A stretch of DNA of 64,000 bases from Pseudomonadota bacterium (GTDB taxonomy: Bacteria; Pseudomonadota; Alphaproteobacteria; Rhizobiales; Hyphomicrobiaceae). Both the position numbers and the translations under genes were made by a program. Location of the stretch: positions 117,987-181,986 of the forward strand of contig JAEXXM010000079.1 of the NCBI GenBank assembly GCA_023405815.1. Direction: 5' to 3'. Shown here piece after piece: positions 24,827 through 34,540 of the stretch. The notes below the pieces were generated by a model. That model was not told the DNA's origin. It saw only the letters and a list, made by a program, of their open reading frames with translations, and did no database searches. Each line of letters starts with the position of its first letter. Positions within the stretch are counted from its first letter, which is position 1.

Positions 24827-25204
24827 ATGGCACGCGTCAAGCGCGGCGTTACCGCCCATGCCAAGCACAAGAAAGTCCTGAAGGCCGCCAAGGGCTACTA
24901 TGGCCGCCGCAAGAATACGATCCGCGTCGCGAAGCAGGCCGTCGAAAAGGCCATGCAGTACCAGTTCCGCGATCGCAAGCGGAAGAAGCGCACGTTCCGC
25001 GCGCTATGGATCCAGCGCATCAATGCCGCCGTCCGCGAGCACGGGCTGACCTACGGTCGATTTATCGACGGCCTCAACAAGGCCGGGATCGAGATCGACC
25101 GCAAGGTGCTGGCCGATCTCGCCGTTCACGACGCTGCTGCATTCAAGGCGCTGACCGAGCAGGCCGCCAAGGCCGTCGAGAAGGCGCAGAAGGCCGCGGC
25201 CTAA
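24827..25204 (+). CDS. rplT: 50S ribosomal protein L20
   Basis: Binds 23S rRNA early in 50S assembly; in several bacteria it also represses its own operon. The N-terminal basic extension MARVKRGVTAHAKHKKVL and the GYYGRRKNTIRVAKQAVEKA segment are diagnostic; 125 residues with an Ala/Lys-rich tail slightly longer than the E. coli form. GGAGTT lies before the ATG. A REP-doublet repeat lies between it and pheS. Confidence 0.97.
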   Translation: MARVKRGVTAHAKHKKVLKAAKGYYGRRKNTIRVAKQAVEKAMQYQFRDRKRKKRTFRALWIQRINAAVREHGLTYGRFIDGLNKAGIEIDRKVLADLAVHDAAAFKALTEQAAKAVEKAQKAAA

Positions 25205-25218
25205 CTCGCGCTCTCACT

Positions 25219-25310
25219 TGTCATCCTCGGCTTTATGCCGAGGATCCAAGCATCCGCTTGCTCCGGCGCGAGAGGTAACGTGGATCCTCGGGACAAGCCC
25301 GAGGATGACA
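25219..25310. repeat. 92-bp REP-doublet repeat, copy 2
   Basis: Starts TGTCATCCTCGGC and ends CCCGAGGATGACA; each arm forms its own hairpin (CCTCGGC/GCCGAGG and CCTCGGG/CCCGAGG). Unlike the other complete copies it lies between co-directional genes, 14 nt after rplT and 20 nt before pheS, so it could set the relative output of the two. Confidence 0.85.
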
Positions 25311-25330
25311 CCGGAGAGGATCGTCATCCC

Positions 25331-26413
25331 ATGACGTCGGTTGCGACAGGCGCGGACCTGCAGGCGCTGGAAAAAGTGCTGCTGGCCTCTATTGCCGAGG
25401 CCGGCGATCTTGCCGCCATCGAGCAGGTGCGCATCGCCGTGCTCGGCAAGAAGGGTCGCATCGCCGAGCTGATGGCGACGCTCGGCAAGCTGCCGCCGGA
25501 AGAGCGCAAGTCGTTCGGCCAGTCGGTCAACGAGATCAAAACGCGGGTCAGCGAAGCGCTCGAAGCACGCAAGTCGACGCTCGAGGGTGAGGCGCTTTCA
25601 AAGCGGCTCGAGAGCGAGCGTGCCGACGTCACGTTGCCGGTTCGCGTCGGCGCCGTCGCGGACGGGCGCATCCATCCGGTGAGCCAGGTCTATGACGAGT
25701 GCGTCGAGATCTTCGCCGACATGGGCTTCTCGGTTGCCGAAGGGCCGGACATCGAGACCGACGATTATAACTTCACCAAGCTGAACATTCCGCCGGAGCA
25801 TCCCGCGCGGCAGGAGCACGACACCTTCTATCTGCGTCCCAAGGCCGACGGATCGCGGCTGGTGCTGCGCACGCATACGAGCCCAGTGCAGATCCGGACC
25901 ATGCTGGGCGGCAAACCGCCGATCCGCGTGATCGCTCCGGGGCGCGTCTACCGCAGCGACAGCGACCAGACGCACACGCCGATGTTCCATCAGATCGAGG
26001 GCCTCGTCATCGACGAGGCGACCCACATGGGACATCTAAAGTGGGTGCTGGAGGAGTTCTGCAAGGCGTTCTTCGAGGTGGACGAGGTGAAGATGCGCTT
26101 CCGCGCTTCGCACTTCCCATTCACCGAGCCATCGATGGAAGTCGACGTCGGCGCCGAGGCGATCGGCAAGCCCGGGCAATGGCTGGAGATCCTCGGCTGC
26201 GGGATGGTGCATCCGAACGTCTTGCGCAACTGCGGGCTCGATCCCGAAAAGTACCAGGGCTTCGCATTCGGCATGGGCCTCGACCGCATCGCGATGCTGA
26301 AGTACGGGCTCACTGACCTGCGGGCGTTCTTCTCCGGCGACCTGCGCTGGCTCAAGCACTACGGCTTCTCGGTGCTCGACGTGCCTACGCTCTCCGGCGG
26401 GCTTTCGGGTTAG
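25331..26413 (+). CDS. pheS: Phenylalanyl-tRNA synthetase alpha subunit
   Basis: Catalytic subunit of the alpha2-beta2 enzyme that charges tRNA-Phe. An N-terminal coiled-coil (about 1-95) is followed by the class II core with motif 2 around RTHTSPVQIRTM and RVYRSDSDQTHTPMFHQ and motif 3 in FGMGLDRIAMLKYG. 360 residues is the normal length. GGAGAGGAT provides the ribosome site. pheT follows after 9 nt. Confidence 0.96.
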   Translation: MTSVATGADLQALEKVLLASIAEAGDLAAIEQVRIAVLGKKGRIAELMATLGKLPPEERKSFGQSVNEIKTRVSEALEARKSTLEGEALSKRLESERADVTLPVRVGAVADGRIHPVSQVYDECVEIFADMGFSVAEGPDIETDDYNFTKLNIPPEHPARQEHDTFYLRPKADGSRLVLRTHTSPVQIRTMLGGKPPIRVIAPGRVYRSDSDQTHTPMFHQIEGLVIDEATHMGHLKWVLEEFCKAFFEVDEVKMRFRASHFPFTEPSMEVDVGAEAIGKPGQWLEILGCGMVHPNVLRNCGLDPEKYQGFAFGMGLDRIAMLKYGLTDLRAFFSGDLRWLKHYGFSVLDVPTLSGGLSG

Positions 26414-26422
26414 GAGCGCGAG

Positions 26423-28855
26423 ATGAAATTCACGCTGAGCTGGCTCAAGGACCATCTCGATACCGACGCCTCGATCGAGGCGCTTGCGGATAAGCTGTCG
26501 GCCATCGGCCTCGAGGTCGAGAGCGTCGAGGACCCGGCTGCGAAGCTCGGCGCGTTCCGCGTGGCGCGCATCGTCGAGGCCAAGCGACACCCCAACGCCG
26601 ATAAGCTGCAGATCGTCATGGTCGAGACCGAGAAGGGCGCTCCGCCGCTCGAGGTCGTGTGCGGCGCGCCGAACGCGCGCACCGGGCTCATCGGCGTGTT
26701 CGCGCCGCTCGGCACCTACATTCCCGGTTCCAACATCACGCTCGAGAAGAAGCCGGTGCGCGGCGTCGTCTCCAACGGCATGATGTGCTCGGCGGCGGAG
26801 CTGGAGCTTTCGTCCGAGGCGACGGGCATCATCGAGCTGCCCGATGATCTCGCCGACCGCGTCGGTGAGCGCTACATCGATGCCGCGGGTCTCAACGATC
26901 CCGTCTTCGAGGTGAAGTTGACGCCCAACCGTCCCGACTGCACCGGCGTGCGTGGCATCGCGCGCGATCTCGCCGCTGCGGGGCTCGGCACGCTGAAGCC
27001 GGAACCGAAGATTGAAGGTGTCGAGGGCAGCTTCGATAGCCCGGTCGACATCAAGCTCGAGTTCAGCAAGGAAACCGCCGATGCGTGCCCGGTGTTCGCC
27101 GGACGCTATGTGCGCGGCGTCAAGAACGGCCCGTCGCCGGCTTGGCTGCAGCAGCGCCTCAAGGCTGTTGGGCTGCGCCCCATCAATGCGCTGGTCGATG
27201 TCACCAACTACATCAGCCAGGATCGCGGCCGGCCGCTGCACGTCTACGACGCCGATAAGCTCAAGGGAGCCATTCGCGCGCGGCTCGGTAAGCCGGGCGA
27301 GAAGCTGCTTGGGCTCGACGGCAAGACGTATGACATCGACGAGACGATGTGCGTGATCGCCGACGATGCAGGGCCGCTGGGCCTCGGCGGCGTGATGGGC
27401 GGCGAGGGATCGGGCTCGACGGATGCGACCGTCAACGTGCTGATCGAGAGCGCCTACTTCGATCCGGCGCGTACGGCGCAAACCGGACGCAAGACGGGCC
27501 TCGTGACGGATGCGCGCTATCGCTTCGAGCGTGGCGTCGATCCGGCTTCGATGCTGCCCGGGCTCGATCTCGCCACCGACATGATCCTGAAGCTCGTCGG
27601 CGGCGAGCCGTCGAAGGCGAAGGTCGCCGGCAAGCCATCAGCGGAGAAGCGCGTCATCGATTTCGACTACGCGCGCGTCGCCAAGCTTTCGGGCATCGAC
27701 ATCAAGGATGCCGAAATCAAGGCGATCCTGGAAAAGCTCGGCTGCATGATCTCCGGCAAGGGAAAGTCGGCCAAGGTGACGGTGCCGACTTGGCGCCCCG
27801 ATATCCATGGCGCGGCCGATCTCGTCGAAGAGGTCGTGCGCATTGCGGGCCTCGACCGCATCCCGCTGACGCCGCTACCGCGTCCGGCCGGCGTCGCGCG
27901 CCCGGTGCTCACCGAGCGGCAGAAGCGCGCGCGGCGCGCTCGCCGCACGCTCGCTGCGCGGGGGATCGTCGAGGCGATCACATGGTCGTTCATTCCTGAA
28001 GAGGAAGCGAAGGCGTTCGGCGGCGGCGCTGAAGCGCTGCAGCTCGCCAATCCGATCTCGGTCGAGATGTCGTCGATGCGGCCGGGGCTGCTCCCGGGGC
28101 TGCTGACGGCGCTGAAGCGGAACAACAACCGCGGCTTCGCGGATGCGGCGCTGTTCGAGCTCGGACAGGCGTATCGCGGCGATACGGCTGAGGATCAGTA
28201 CGCCTCGGCATCCGGTGTGCGCAGCGGCTCGGCGAAGGTCGCCGGTGCCGGACGTCACTGGGACGGCGCGGCGAAAAGCGTGGACGTGTTCGACGCCAAG
28301 GGTGACGTCATGGCGGTACTTTCTTTGCTGGGCTTCGATCCGGCGAAGGCGCAGATCACGCGCGATGCGCCGGCCTGGTATCACCCGGGACGCTCGGGGA
28401 CGCTGCGGCTTGGCCCCAAGACGGTGCTCGCCCACTTCGGCGAAGTGCATCCAGCGACGCTGAAGGCCCTCGACATCGAGGGGCCGGTGGCGGCGTTTGA
28501 GATATTCCTCGATGCGATCCCGGCGCAGAAAGTGAAGAGCCGCGCCAGGCCCCGCCTCGAAGCCAACGACCTCATGCCGGTGCGGCGCGACTTCGCTTTC
28601 GTGCTCGACAAGGGCGTGGCGGCGGGGGATGTCGTGCGCGCCGCTGCCGGCGCCGACAAGGCGCTGGTCCGCGAGGTCTCGGTGTTCGACGTGTTCGAGG
28701 GCGGGGCGCTCGAGAAGGAAGGCAAGAAGTCGCTCGCCATCGAGGTGACTCTGCAACCTACGACCGAGTCGCTCACCGACAAGGACATCGAGGCCGTATC
28801 GCAGAAGATCACGGCGGCGGTGAAGGCAGCCACCGGTGGCGAAATTCGTTCCTGA
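26423..28855 (+). CDS. pheT: Phenylalanyl-tRNA synthetase beta subunit
   Basis: Beta subunit with editing and tRNA-binding functions, 810 residues as expected. The N-terminal OB-fold tRNA-binding domain (about 40-150, RHPNADKLQIVMVET), the B3/B4 editing region (MRP-like RPINALVDVTNYI), B5 domain and C-terminal anticodon-binding ferredoxin-like domain (RRDFAFVLDKGVAAGDV) are in order. A rho-independent signal is not evident after it; a small membrane protein gene starts 80 nt later. Confidence 0.96.
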   Translation: MKFTLSWLKDHLDTDASIEALADKLSAIGLEVESVEDPAAKLGAFRVARIVEAKRHPNADKLQIVMVETEKGAPPLEVVCGAPNARTGLIGVFAPLGTYIPGSNITLEKKPVRGVVSNGMMCSAAELELSSEATGIIELPDDLADRVGERYIDAAGLNDPVFEVKLTPNRPDCTGVRGIARDLAAAGLGTLKPEPKIEGVEGSFDSPVDIKLEFSKETADACPVFAGRYVRGVKNGPSPAWLQQRLKAVGLRPINALVDVTNYISQDRGRPLHVYDADKLKGAIRARLGKPGEKLLGLDGKTYDIDETMCVIADDAGPLGLGGVMGGEGSGSTDATVNVLIESAYFDPARTAQTGRKTGLVTDARYRFERGVDPASMLPGLDLATDMILKLVGGEPSKAKVAGKPSAEKRVIDFDYARVAKLSGIDIKDAEIKAILEKLGCMISGKGKSAKVTVPTWRPDIHGAADLVEEVVRIAGLDRIPLTPLPRPAGVARPVLTERQKRARRARRTLAARGIVEAITWSFIPEEEAKAFGGGAEALQLANPISVEMSSMRPGLLPGLLTALKRNNNRGFADAALFELGQAYRGDTAEDQYASASGVRSGSAKVAGAGRHWDGAAKSVDVFDAKGDVMAVLSLLGFDPAKAQITRDAPAWYHPGRSGTLRLGPKTVLAHFGEVHPATLKALDIEGPVAAFEIFLDAIPAQKVKSRARPRLEANDLMPVRRDFAFVLDKGVAAGDVVRAAAGADKALVREVSVFDVFEGGALEKEGKKSLAIEVTLQPTTESLTDKDIEAVSQKITAAVKAATGGEIRS

Positions 28856-28935
28856 TCCGGCCGGCTTAGCGGTTTTTCAGCACATTGCGTGCTTCGTGTT
28901 CGCGGGCATTTTCCGCGAGCTCGGGGATCGACCGC

Positions 28936-29103
28936 ATGATGGACAATCGCAAATTTCTGATTTTCGCCTTTCTTCTCTGCGTGCTGGCAGCCCTCGCCTA
29001 CACGTTCGTCTTCGCCGACTTGCCGTTCGTGACGGCGCCGACGTCTCCGGATGGCGCGCCGCTGGAAGTGCCCGCGCCTGCGCCACAGCAGCCCGCGCCA
29101 TAA
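28936..29103 (+). CDS. Small single-span membrane protein
   Basis: A 55-residue peptide with one membrane segment immediately after MMDNRK and a short Pro-rich outer tail (GAPLEVPAPAPQQPAP). GGGGAT lies about 8 nt before the ATG. No family recognised; small proteins of this type are easily missed, and this could be a chance frame. It sits between pheT and ndh on the same strand. Confidence 0.5.
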   Translation: MMDNRKFLIFAFLLCVLAALAYTFVFADLPFVTAPTSPDGAPLEVPAPAPQQPAP

Positions 29104-29229
29104 CGCCCGCTCGCTGCCCGACGTCAGGCTCGCTATTGAACCCATGCATGCCGCTGTAGCGCCTTGCCCGTTTGCAGGTGCTATAAGCGCGTCGGCCCGT
29201 AGGTTTGAAACCCCAAGAGGCGCCTGGCG

Positions 29230-30615
29230 ATGACCGAGACCACGACAGCTCCCGCGACGACCAAAGTGATGCCCGTCGGAGAAGGGGATGCGGACCTGCC
29301 GCACATCATCATCGTCGGCGGCGGTGCAGGTGGTCTCGAGCTGGCGACGCGCCTCGGAGACAAGCTCGGCAAGGATCGCTGGTTTCGCAAGAAGCAAGCG
29401 CAGGTCTCGCTGATCGAGAAGTCGCGCACGCACATATGGAAGCCGCTGCTGCACGAGATCGCCGCCGGAAGCATGGATACGGCGCAGCACGAGCTGGAGT
29501 ACCAGGCGCAGGGCTACTGGCACGGCTTCAAGTTCCGCTACGGCGAGATGACCGGCATCGACCGGAAGAAGCAGCTCGTCTATCTCGCAGCGACCTATGA
29601 CGAGGACGGGCGCGAGATCACGCCGGTGCGCTCGTTCCGCTACGACATTCTCGTGATCGCGATCGGCTCGGTCGGCAACGACTTCGGCACGCCGGGCGTT
29701 GAAAAGTACGCGATCATGCTCGACACACCCGATCAGGCGGAGCGGTTCAACCGGCGCCTCATCAACGCATGCGTGCGCGCCTACGCGCAGGAAGGGCCGA
29801 TCCGACCGGGACAGCTCGACGTCGCCATCATCGGCGCGGGCGCGACGGGTACGGAGCTCGCCGCTGAGTTGCACCGCACGGCGCGCGGCGTCGTCGCCTT
29901 CGGCCTCGACAAGATCGACCCCGAGAACGACATCAAGATCACGCTCATCGAAGCGGCACCGCGCATCCTACCGGCGCTTCCGGAGCGGATCGCCAACGGC
30001 GTCGCCGATACGCTGCGCGGGCTGAAGGTCGACATCCTCTCCAACTCGCGCGTCACCGAGGTGACGGCCGAGGGTGTGAAGCTCGCCAACGGCAAGTTCG
30101 TGCCGTCGGAGCTCGTCGTGTGGGCGGCGGGCGTCAAGGGGCCGGAGGTTCTGTCGCATCTCGACGGCCTCGAAGTGAGCAGGTCGAACCAGCTCGTCGT
30201 CACCGACACGCTGCAGACCACGAGGGACCCCAATATCTTCGCCATGGGCGATTGCGCCTACCTGGTGCCGGAAGGCGAGGCGATGCCAATTCCGCCGCGC
30301 GCGCAGGCGGCGCACCAGGAGGCATCGCACCTCTACGTCGAAATCCAGCGCAAGCTTAAGGGCGAGCCGCTGCGGGCGTTCCACTATCGCGACTTCGGCT
30401 CGCTCGTGTCGCTCGGCCATTACTCGACGGTCGGCAGCCTCATGGGCTTCATCGTCGGCGGCAGCTTCATCGTCGAGGGCCTATTCGCGCGGTTGATGTA
30501 TCGCTCGCTGTACAAGATGCACGAGATGGCGCTGCACGGGCCATGGAAGGTGCTGCTCGACTCGCTGTCACGCTCGCTTACGCGGCGTACCGAGCCGGTG
30601 GTCAAGCTGCACTAG
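29230..30615 (+). CDS. ndh: Type II NADH:quinone oxidoreductase
   Basis: FAD-dependent, non-proton-pumping NADH dehydrogenase that feeds the respiratory quinone pool from the cytoplasmic face. It has the FAD dinucleotide fold IIVGGGAGGLELA, HIWKPLLHEIAAGS (quinone-site region of NDH-2), the NADH fold AIIGAGATGTELAAEL, and FAMGDCAYL near the FAD site. The C-terminus has a hydrophobic segment (GFIVGGSFIVEGLFARL) for membrane association. Length 461 residues is slightly longer than average owing to an N-terminal extension. A REP-doublet follows. Confidence 0.92.
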   Translation: MTETTTAPATTKVMPVGEGDADLPHIIIVGGGAGGLELATRLGDKLGKDRWFRKKQAQVSLIEKSRTHIWKPLLHEIAAGSMDTAQHELEYQAQGYWHGFKFRYGEMTGIDRKKQLVYLAATYDEDGREITPVRSFRYDILVIAIGSVGNDFGTPGVEKYAIMLDTPDQAERFNRRLINACVRAYAQEGPIRPGQLDVAIIGAGATGTELAAELHRTARGVVAFGLDKIDPENDIKITLIEAAPRILPALPERIANGVADTLRGLKVDILSNSRVTEVTAEGVKLANGKFVPSELVVWAAGVKGPEVLSHLDGLEVSRSNQLVVTDTLQTTRDPNIFAMGDCAYLVPEGEAMPIPPRAQAAHQEASHLYVEIQRKLKGEPLRAFHYRDFGSLVSLGHYSTVGSLMGFIVGGSFIVEGLFARLMYRSLYKMHEMALHGPWKVLLDSLSRSLTRRTEPVVKLH

Positions 30616-30630
30616 AGTAGGCAGTAGAAT

Positions 30631-30722
30631 TGACATCCCGGCACTTGTTGCCGGGATCCAGCCAACGACTTGCTCCTGAGTTCGCGGAGAGATGGATCCC
30701 GGGGACAAGCCCCGGGATGACA
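30631..30722. repeat. 92-bp REP-doublet repeat, copy 3
   Basis: Starts TGACATCCCGGCACTTGTTG and ends AGCCCCGGGATGACA. It sits between the convergent ends of ndh and the transglycosylase gene, where no other terminator is visible, so it is the probable shared terminator. Confidence 0.88.
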
Positions 30723-30746
30723 CCCTTGGCTCTCAGCGACGGTTGA

Positions 30747-32210
30747 TCAGCCGCCGCGGCGGAGGGCGTAGAGCAACTCGGGCGTGGCGTAGGAATCGGC
30801 CGGGAGCCCCAACTTCAACTGCATGTCCTTCACTGCCGCGCGCGTCTTGGCGCCGGCAAGGCCATCGATCTTACCGACGTCATAGCCGCGATTGGCGAGA
30901 AGCTGCTGCAGCTCTTTCGTTCCCTGAGCGTCGAGACCGTTGGTATCGCCTCGACCGCGCGACATCGGTCCCGCGCCGTCGATGCGGGTGGCAAGATAGG
31001 CGGCAGTCGTCGCGTAGCTCAGCGAGTTGTTCCACTCCGTGTAGATATCGAAATTCGGGTAGGCGAGGAATGCAGGCCCATTGCGCCCCATGGGTAGCAG
31101 CAGCGACGCCGTGAGGTCGTCGGCGGGAACCGGGCTGCCGTCGGGATACTGGATGCCCCATTGCGCCCACTGCGAGCGCGGTAGCTTGATGGCGAGGTCG
31201 GCTTTTTCCCATGGTAGATCGCGCGTGACGCGCACCTCCTCGATCCACGGCTCGTTGGGGCGCCAACCCAAGTTCTTCATGTAGTTGGCGGTCGAGCCGA
31301 TGACGTCGTCGTCGTTGGAGAACAGGTTGATGCGCCCGTCGCCGTCATAGTCGATGGCGTAGTCGAGGTAGCGGGTGGGCAGGAACTGCGTCTGCCCGAT
31401 CTCGCCGGCCCACGAGCCAATCATGCCGGACGGGCTCATGTCGCCGCGGTCCATGATCTGCAGCGCTGCGATCAGCTCCTCGGTGAACATCTGGCTGCGG
31501 CGGCAGTCGTAGGCCAAGGCGACGAGGGACGGCAGAATGGGAAGCTTGCCCATGCCGGCGCCGAAGTCGCTCTCCAGCGCCCAGAAGCCGGTGATGACCG
31601 AAGCGGGTACGCCGAACTCCGCTTTCGCGCGGTCAAACGTGGCGCGGTGCTCGGCGACCTTGCGCTTGGAACTCGTCACCCGATTGGGTGTGGCCAGCTT
31701 GTTCTGGAAGTCGAGGAAGGTCATGACGAAGATGGCGCCCTGCTTGCGATCGCGCCCGATGATGTTCGTCGCGAGCGGGGTCGCGTCGACGACGGCGATC
31801 GACTGGCGGCTGACGCCGCGCGCCGCCGCTTCCTTGCGGAAGCGCGCCTTCCACGCTTCGAAGCCCTCGGTGTTGCGGCAGTTCTCCTTCGGCGGCGGAT
31901 AGGGCGCCCGCTTCTGCGGGTGCGTGGCGTGCGAGGAGACGCCGGGCGCCGCCTGCGTGGTGATGGCTGGGGCTGTCGTCTCGGCCTGCGCGGCTTGTGG
32001 CGGCGCTGCTGCCGGCGCAGGTGTAACGATCGCTGGAGGAGTGGCTGCAGTGGCCGGCGGCGTCACCTGCTGCGGCTTGCGCTTGGTCGTCTTCTTGACG
32101 GGTTCCCTGAACGCTGGAGACGGTTCGATCTGGGCGTTGGCGGCGCTTCCGGCGCCGAAAAGAATGGCCGCGGCGGAGAACGCCGCGAAAAATTTCATAC
32201 CGTGCATCAC
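30747..32210 (-). CDS. Lytic murein transglycosylase, MltB type (GH103)
   Basis: Periplasmic enzyme that cleaves peptidoglycan with formation of 1,6-anhydroMurNAc. Signal peptide ends near AANAQ; a Pro/Ala-rich linker of about 80 residues follows; the GH103 domain contains the catalytic Glu in FWALESDFG, then AGEIGQTQFLPTRYL and NLGWRPNEPW; the C-terminus (about 420-485) is a peptidoglycan-binding domain (LLANRGYDVGKIDGLAGAKT). Length 487 residues. There is no lipobox, so it is probably soluble rather than a lipoprotein. AAGGA lies before the start. Confidence 0.9.
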   Translation of the reverse strand: MMHGMKFFAAFSAAAILFGAGSAANAQIEPSPAFREPVKKTTKRKPQQVTPPATAATPPAIVTPAPAAAPPQAAQAETTAPAITTQAAPGVSSHATHPQKRAPYPPPKENCRNTEGFEAWKARFRKEAAARGVSRQSIAVVDATPLATNIIGRDRKQGAIFVMTFLDFQNKLATPNRVTSSKRKVAEHRATFDRAKAEFGVPASVITGFWALESDFGAGMGKLPILPSLVALAYDCRRSQMFTEELIAALQIMDRGDMSPSGMIGSWAGEIGQTQFLPTRYLDYAIDYDGDGRINLFSNDDDVIGSTANYMKNLGWRPNEPWIEEVRVTRDLPWEKADLAIKLPRSQWAQWGIQYPDGSPVPADDLTASLLLPMGRNGPAFLAYPNFDIYTEWNNSLSYATTAAYLATRIDGAGPMSRGRGDTNGLDAQGTKELQQLLANRGYDVGKIDGLAGAKTRAAVKDMQLKLGLPADSYATPELLYALRRGG

Positions 32211-32373
32211 GCGTCCTTCGGGGGGTTGGCGGTCGGTGGCGGGGTACTCATGCCCGTCGATGTGGCGCCGTCAAGACACCTATGGTCATTGGACACCGCA
32301 TATCCCGGCGCTTGCATTCCCGGCGGATGCGCGGCGCCGACCCGGAGCCGGGAGCGTCCGCGATACCGCCTTA

Positions 32374-32388
32374 TTAGAACTATTCTAA
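32374..32388. promoter_or_regulatory. Irr (ICE) box-like palindrome
   Basis: The perfect palindrome TTAGAA-CTA-TTCTAA lies in an AT-rich patch of the 338-bp region between the divergent transglycosylase and lepA genes. This matches the iron-control element bound by the alphaproteobacterial haem/iron regulator Irr. The rest of the region is GC-rich without other recognisable signals. Which neighbour would be controlled is unclear. Confidence 0.45.
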
Positions 32389-32548
32389 GCTATTAATCGG
32401 GCGGTGTCGCGGGCCGGGCGCGTGCCGTGTGGCGGTGCGCGCCGAATCCGCGCTTGCCTGCAGCCCTCAAGTGGCGCGGCAACGCGGGTGTGGGGGCACG
32501 CGGCGGATGCCCTTTCGGGGCCAAGGTCGCGATGCTATCAAGCGCGCC

Positions 32549-34351
32549 ATGACCGACACCTCGCGCATTCGCAACTTCTCCATCATCGCCCACATCGACC
32601 ACGGAAAGTCGACGCTCTCGGACCGGCTGATCCAGCTGTGCGGGAACGTCGCCGACCGCGAGATGAAGGAACAAATCCTCGACTCGATGGACATCGAGCG
32701 CGAGCGCGGCATCACCATCAAGGCGCAGACGGTGCGCCTCGACTACAAGGCCAAAGACGGAAAAGTCTATCAGCTCAACCTGATGGACACGCCGGGCCAC
32801 GTCGACTTCGCCTACGAGGTGTCGCGGTCGCTCGCCGCCTGCGAAGGCGCGATCCTGGTGGTCGACGCCAGTCAGGGCGTCGAGGCGCAGACGCTCGCCA
32901 ACGTCTATACGGCGCTCGACAACAACCTCGATATCCTGCCGGTCCTCAACAAGGTGGACTTGCCGGCGGCCGACACGGACCGCGTCAAACAGCAGATCGA
33001 GGACGTGATCGGCCTCGACGCCTCGGATGCCATTCCGATCTCCGCCAAGACCGGCCTCAATGTCGAGGCGGTGCTGGAGGCGATCGTCGAGCGCCTGCCG
33101 GCGCCGAAGGGCGACGAGACCAAGCCGCTCAAGGCATTGCTGATCGATAGCTGGTACGACGCCTACCTCGGCGTCGTCGTGCTGGTGCGCATTATCGATG
33201 GCAGGTTGAAGAAGGGCCAGAAGATCACGCTGATGTCGACGGACGCCAGCTATCAGATCGAGCGCGTCGGCGTGTTCCGCCCCAAGCAGGAGATGCTGGA
33301 CAGCCTCGGCCCGGGCGAGGTCGGGTTCTTCACGGCGGCGATCAAGCAAGTGGCCGACACGCGCGTCGGCGATACGGTCACCGACCAGAAGAATCCGACG
33401 GCAGTGCCGCTGCCGGGCTTCAAGCCGGCGCAGCCGGTGGTGTTCTGCGGGCTGTTCCCGGTCGATGCGGCTGATTTTGCCGACCTGCGCGATGCGATGG
33501 CAAAGCTGCGTCTCAACGATGCGAGCTTCTCGTTCGAGATGGAGACGTCGGCGGCGCTCGGCCTCGGCTTCCGCTGTGGCTTCCTCGGCCTATTGCACCT
33601 CGAGATCATCACCGAGCGGCTCGAGCGCGAGTTCAATCTCGACCTCATCACCACGGCCCCGAGCGTCGTCTACAACATGTATCTCACCGACGGCACGATG
33701 ATCGAGATGCACAATCCGGCCGACATGCCGGAGACGACGCGCATCGAGCGTATCGAGGAGCCGTGGATCAAGGCGACGATCATGGTGCCGGACGACTATC
33801 TCGGCGGCATCCTGAAACTGTGCCAGGATCGGCGGGGCCGGCAGAAGGATCTCACGTACGCCGGCAACCGCGCCATGCTGGTCTACGAGCTGCCGCTCAA
33901 CGAGGTGGTGTTCGACTTCTACGATCGCCTGAAGTCGATCAGCAAGGGCTATGCCTCGTTCGACTACAGCATCATCGGCTACGAGGAGAACGATCTCGTC
34001 AAGCTGTCGATCCTCGTCAACGACGAGCCGGTCGATGCGCTGTCGGTGATCGTGCACCGGACGCGGGCCGAGGCCCGCGGCCGCACCATGTGCGAGAAGC
34101 TCAAAGAGTTGATCCGCCCGCACCTGTTCAAAATTCCGATCCAGGCGGCCATCGGCAGCAAGGTCATCGCGCGCGAGACGATCAGCGCGCTGCGCAAGGA
34201 TGTGATCGCCAAGTGCTACGGCGGCGACATTTCGCGTAAGCGCAAGCTGCTCGACAAGCAGAAGGCGGGCAAGAAGAAGATGCGCGAGTTCGGCAAGGTG
34301 GAGATCCCGCAGGAGGCCTTCATCGCCGCGCTGAAGATGGAAGAGAACTAA
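32549..34351 (+). CDS. lepA: Elongation factor 4 (LepA)
   Basis: Ribosome-associated GTPase that can back-translocate or aid ribosome assembly. Intact G motifs: AHIDHGKSTLSD, DTPGHVDF and NKVDLP; switch I contains ERGITIKAQ. The C-terminal LepA-specific domain ends with KRKLLDKQKAGKKKMREFG. With the Met chosen it is 600 residues, the family norm; an upstream in-frame start would add 40 residues of poor composition. Confidence 0.96.
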   Translation: MTDTSRIRNFSIIAHIDHGKSTLSDRLIQLCGNVADREMKEQILDSMDIERERGITIKAQTVRLDYKAKDGKVYQLNLMDTPGHVDFAYEVSRSLAACEGAILVVDASQGVEAQTLANVYTALDNNLDILPVLNKVDLPAADTDRVKQQIEDVIGLDASDAIPISAKTGLNVEAVLEAIVERLPAPKGDETKPLKALLIDSWYDAYLGVVVLVRIIDGRLKKGQKITLMSTDASYQIERVGVFRPKQEMLDSLGPGEVGFFTAAIKQVADTRVGDTVTDQKNPTAVPLPGFKPAQPVVFCGLFPVDAADFADLRDAMAKLRLNDASFSFEMETSAALGLGFRCGFLGLLHLEIITERLEREFNLDLITTAPSVVYNMYLTDGTMIEMHNPADMPETTRIERIEEPWIKATIMVPDDYLGGILKLCQDRRGRQKDLTYAGNRAMLVYELPLNEVVFDFYDRLKSISKGYASFDYSIIGYEENDLVKLSILVNDEPVDALSVIVHRTRAEARGRTMCEKLKELIRPHLFKIPIQAAIGSKVIARETISALRKDVIAKCYGGDISRKRKLLDKQKAGKKKMREFGKVEIPQEAFIAALKMEEN

Positions 34352-34540
34352 GCCGCGCTGAAACAACCCCAGCGAGCGAAATCGATACCCGTTGCACCGG
34401 CCGAAACGGAAATCTGCGTCATCTCCTCCTCGTCACATCGCCGCCGCGCTGATGCCGCGCGCGCGCCACGTCGGGGCGGCAAGTTGCGGCGAGCCGCGGC
34501 GCCAGCTGCGCCGGTTCGCCACCCATAAAAGGACCACAAC

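Noticed and set aside
26036..27481. A 481-codon frame antisense to pheS/pheT
   Set aside because: Opposite to two essential, fully conserved genes; composition typical of antisense frames.
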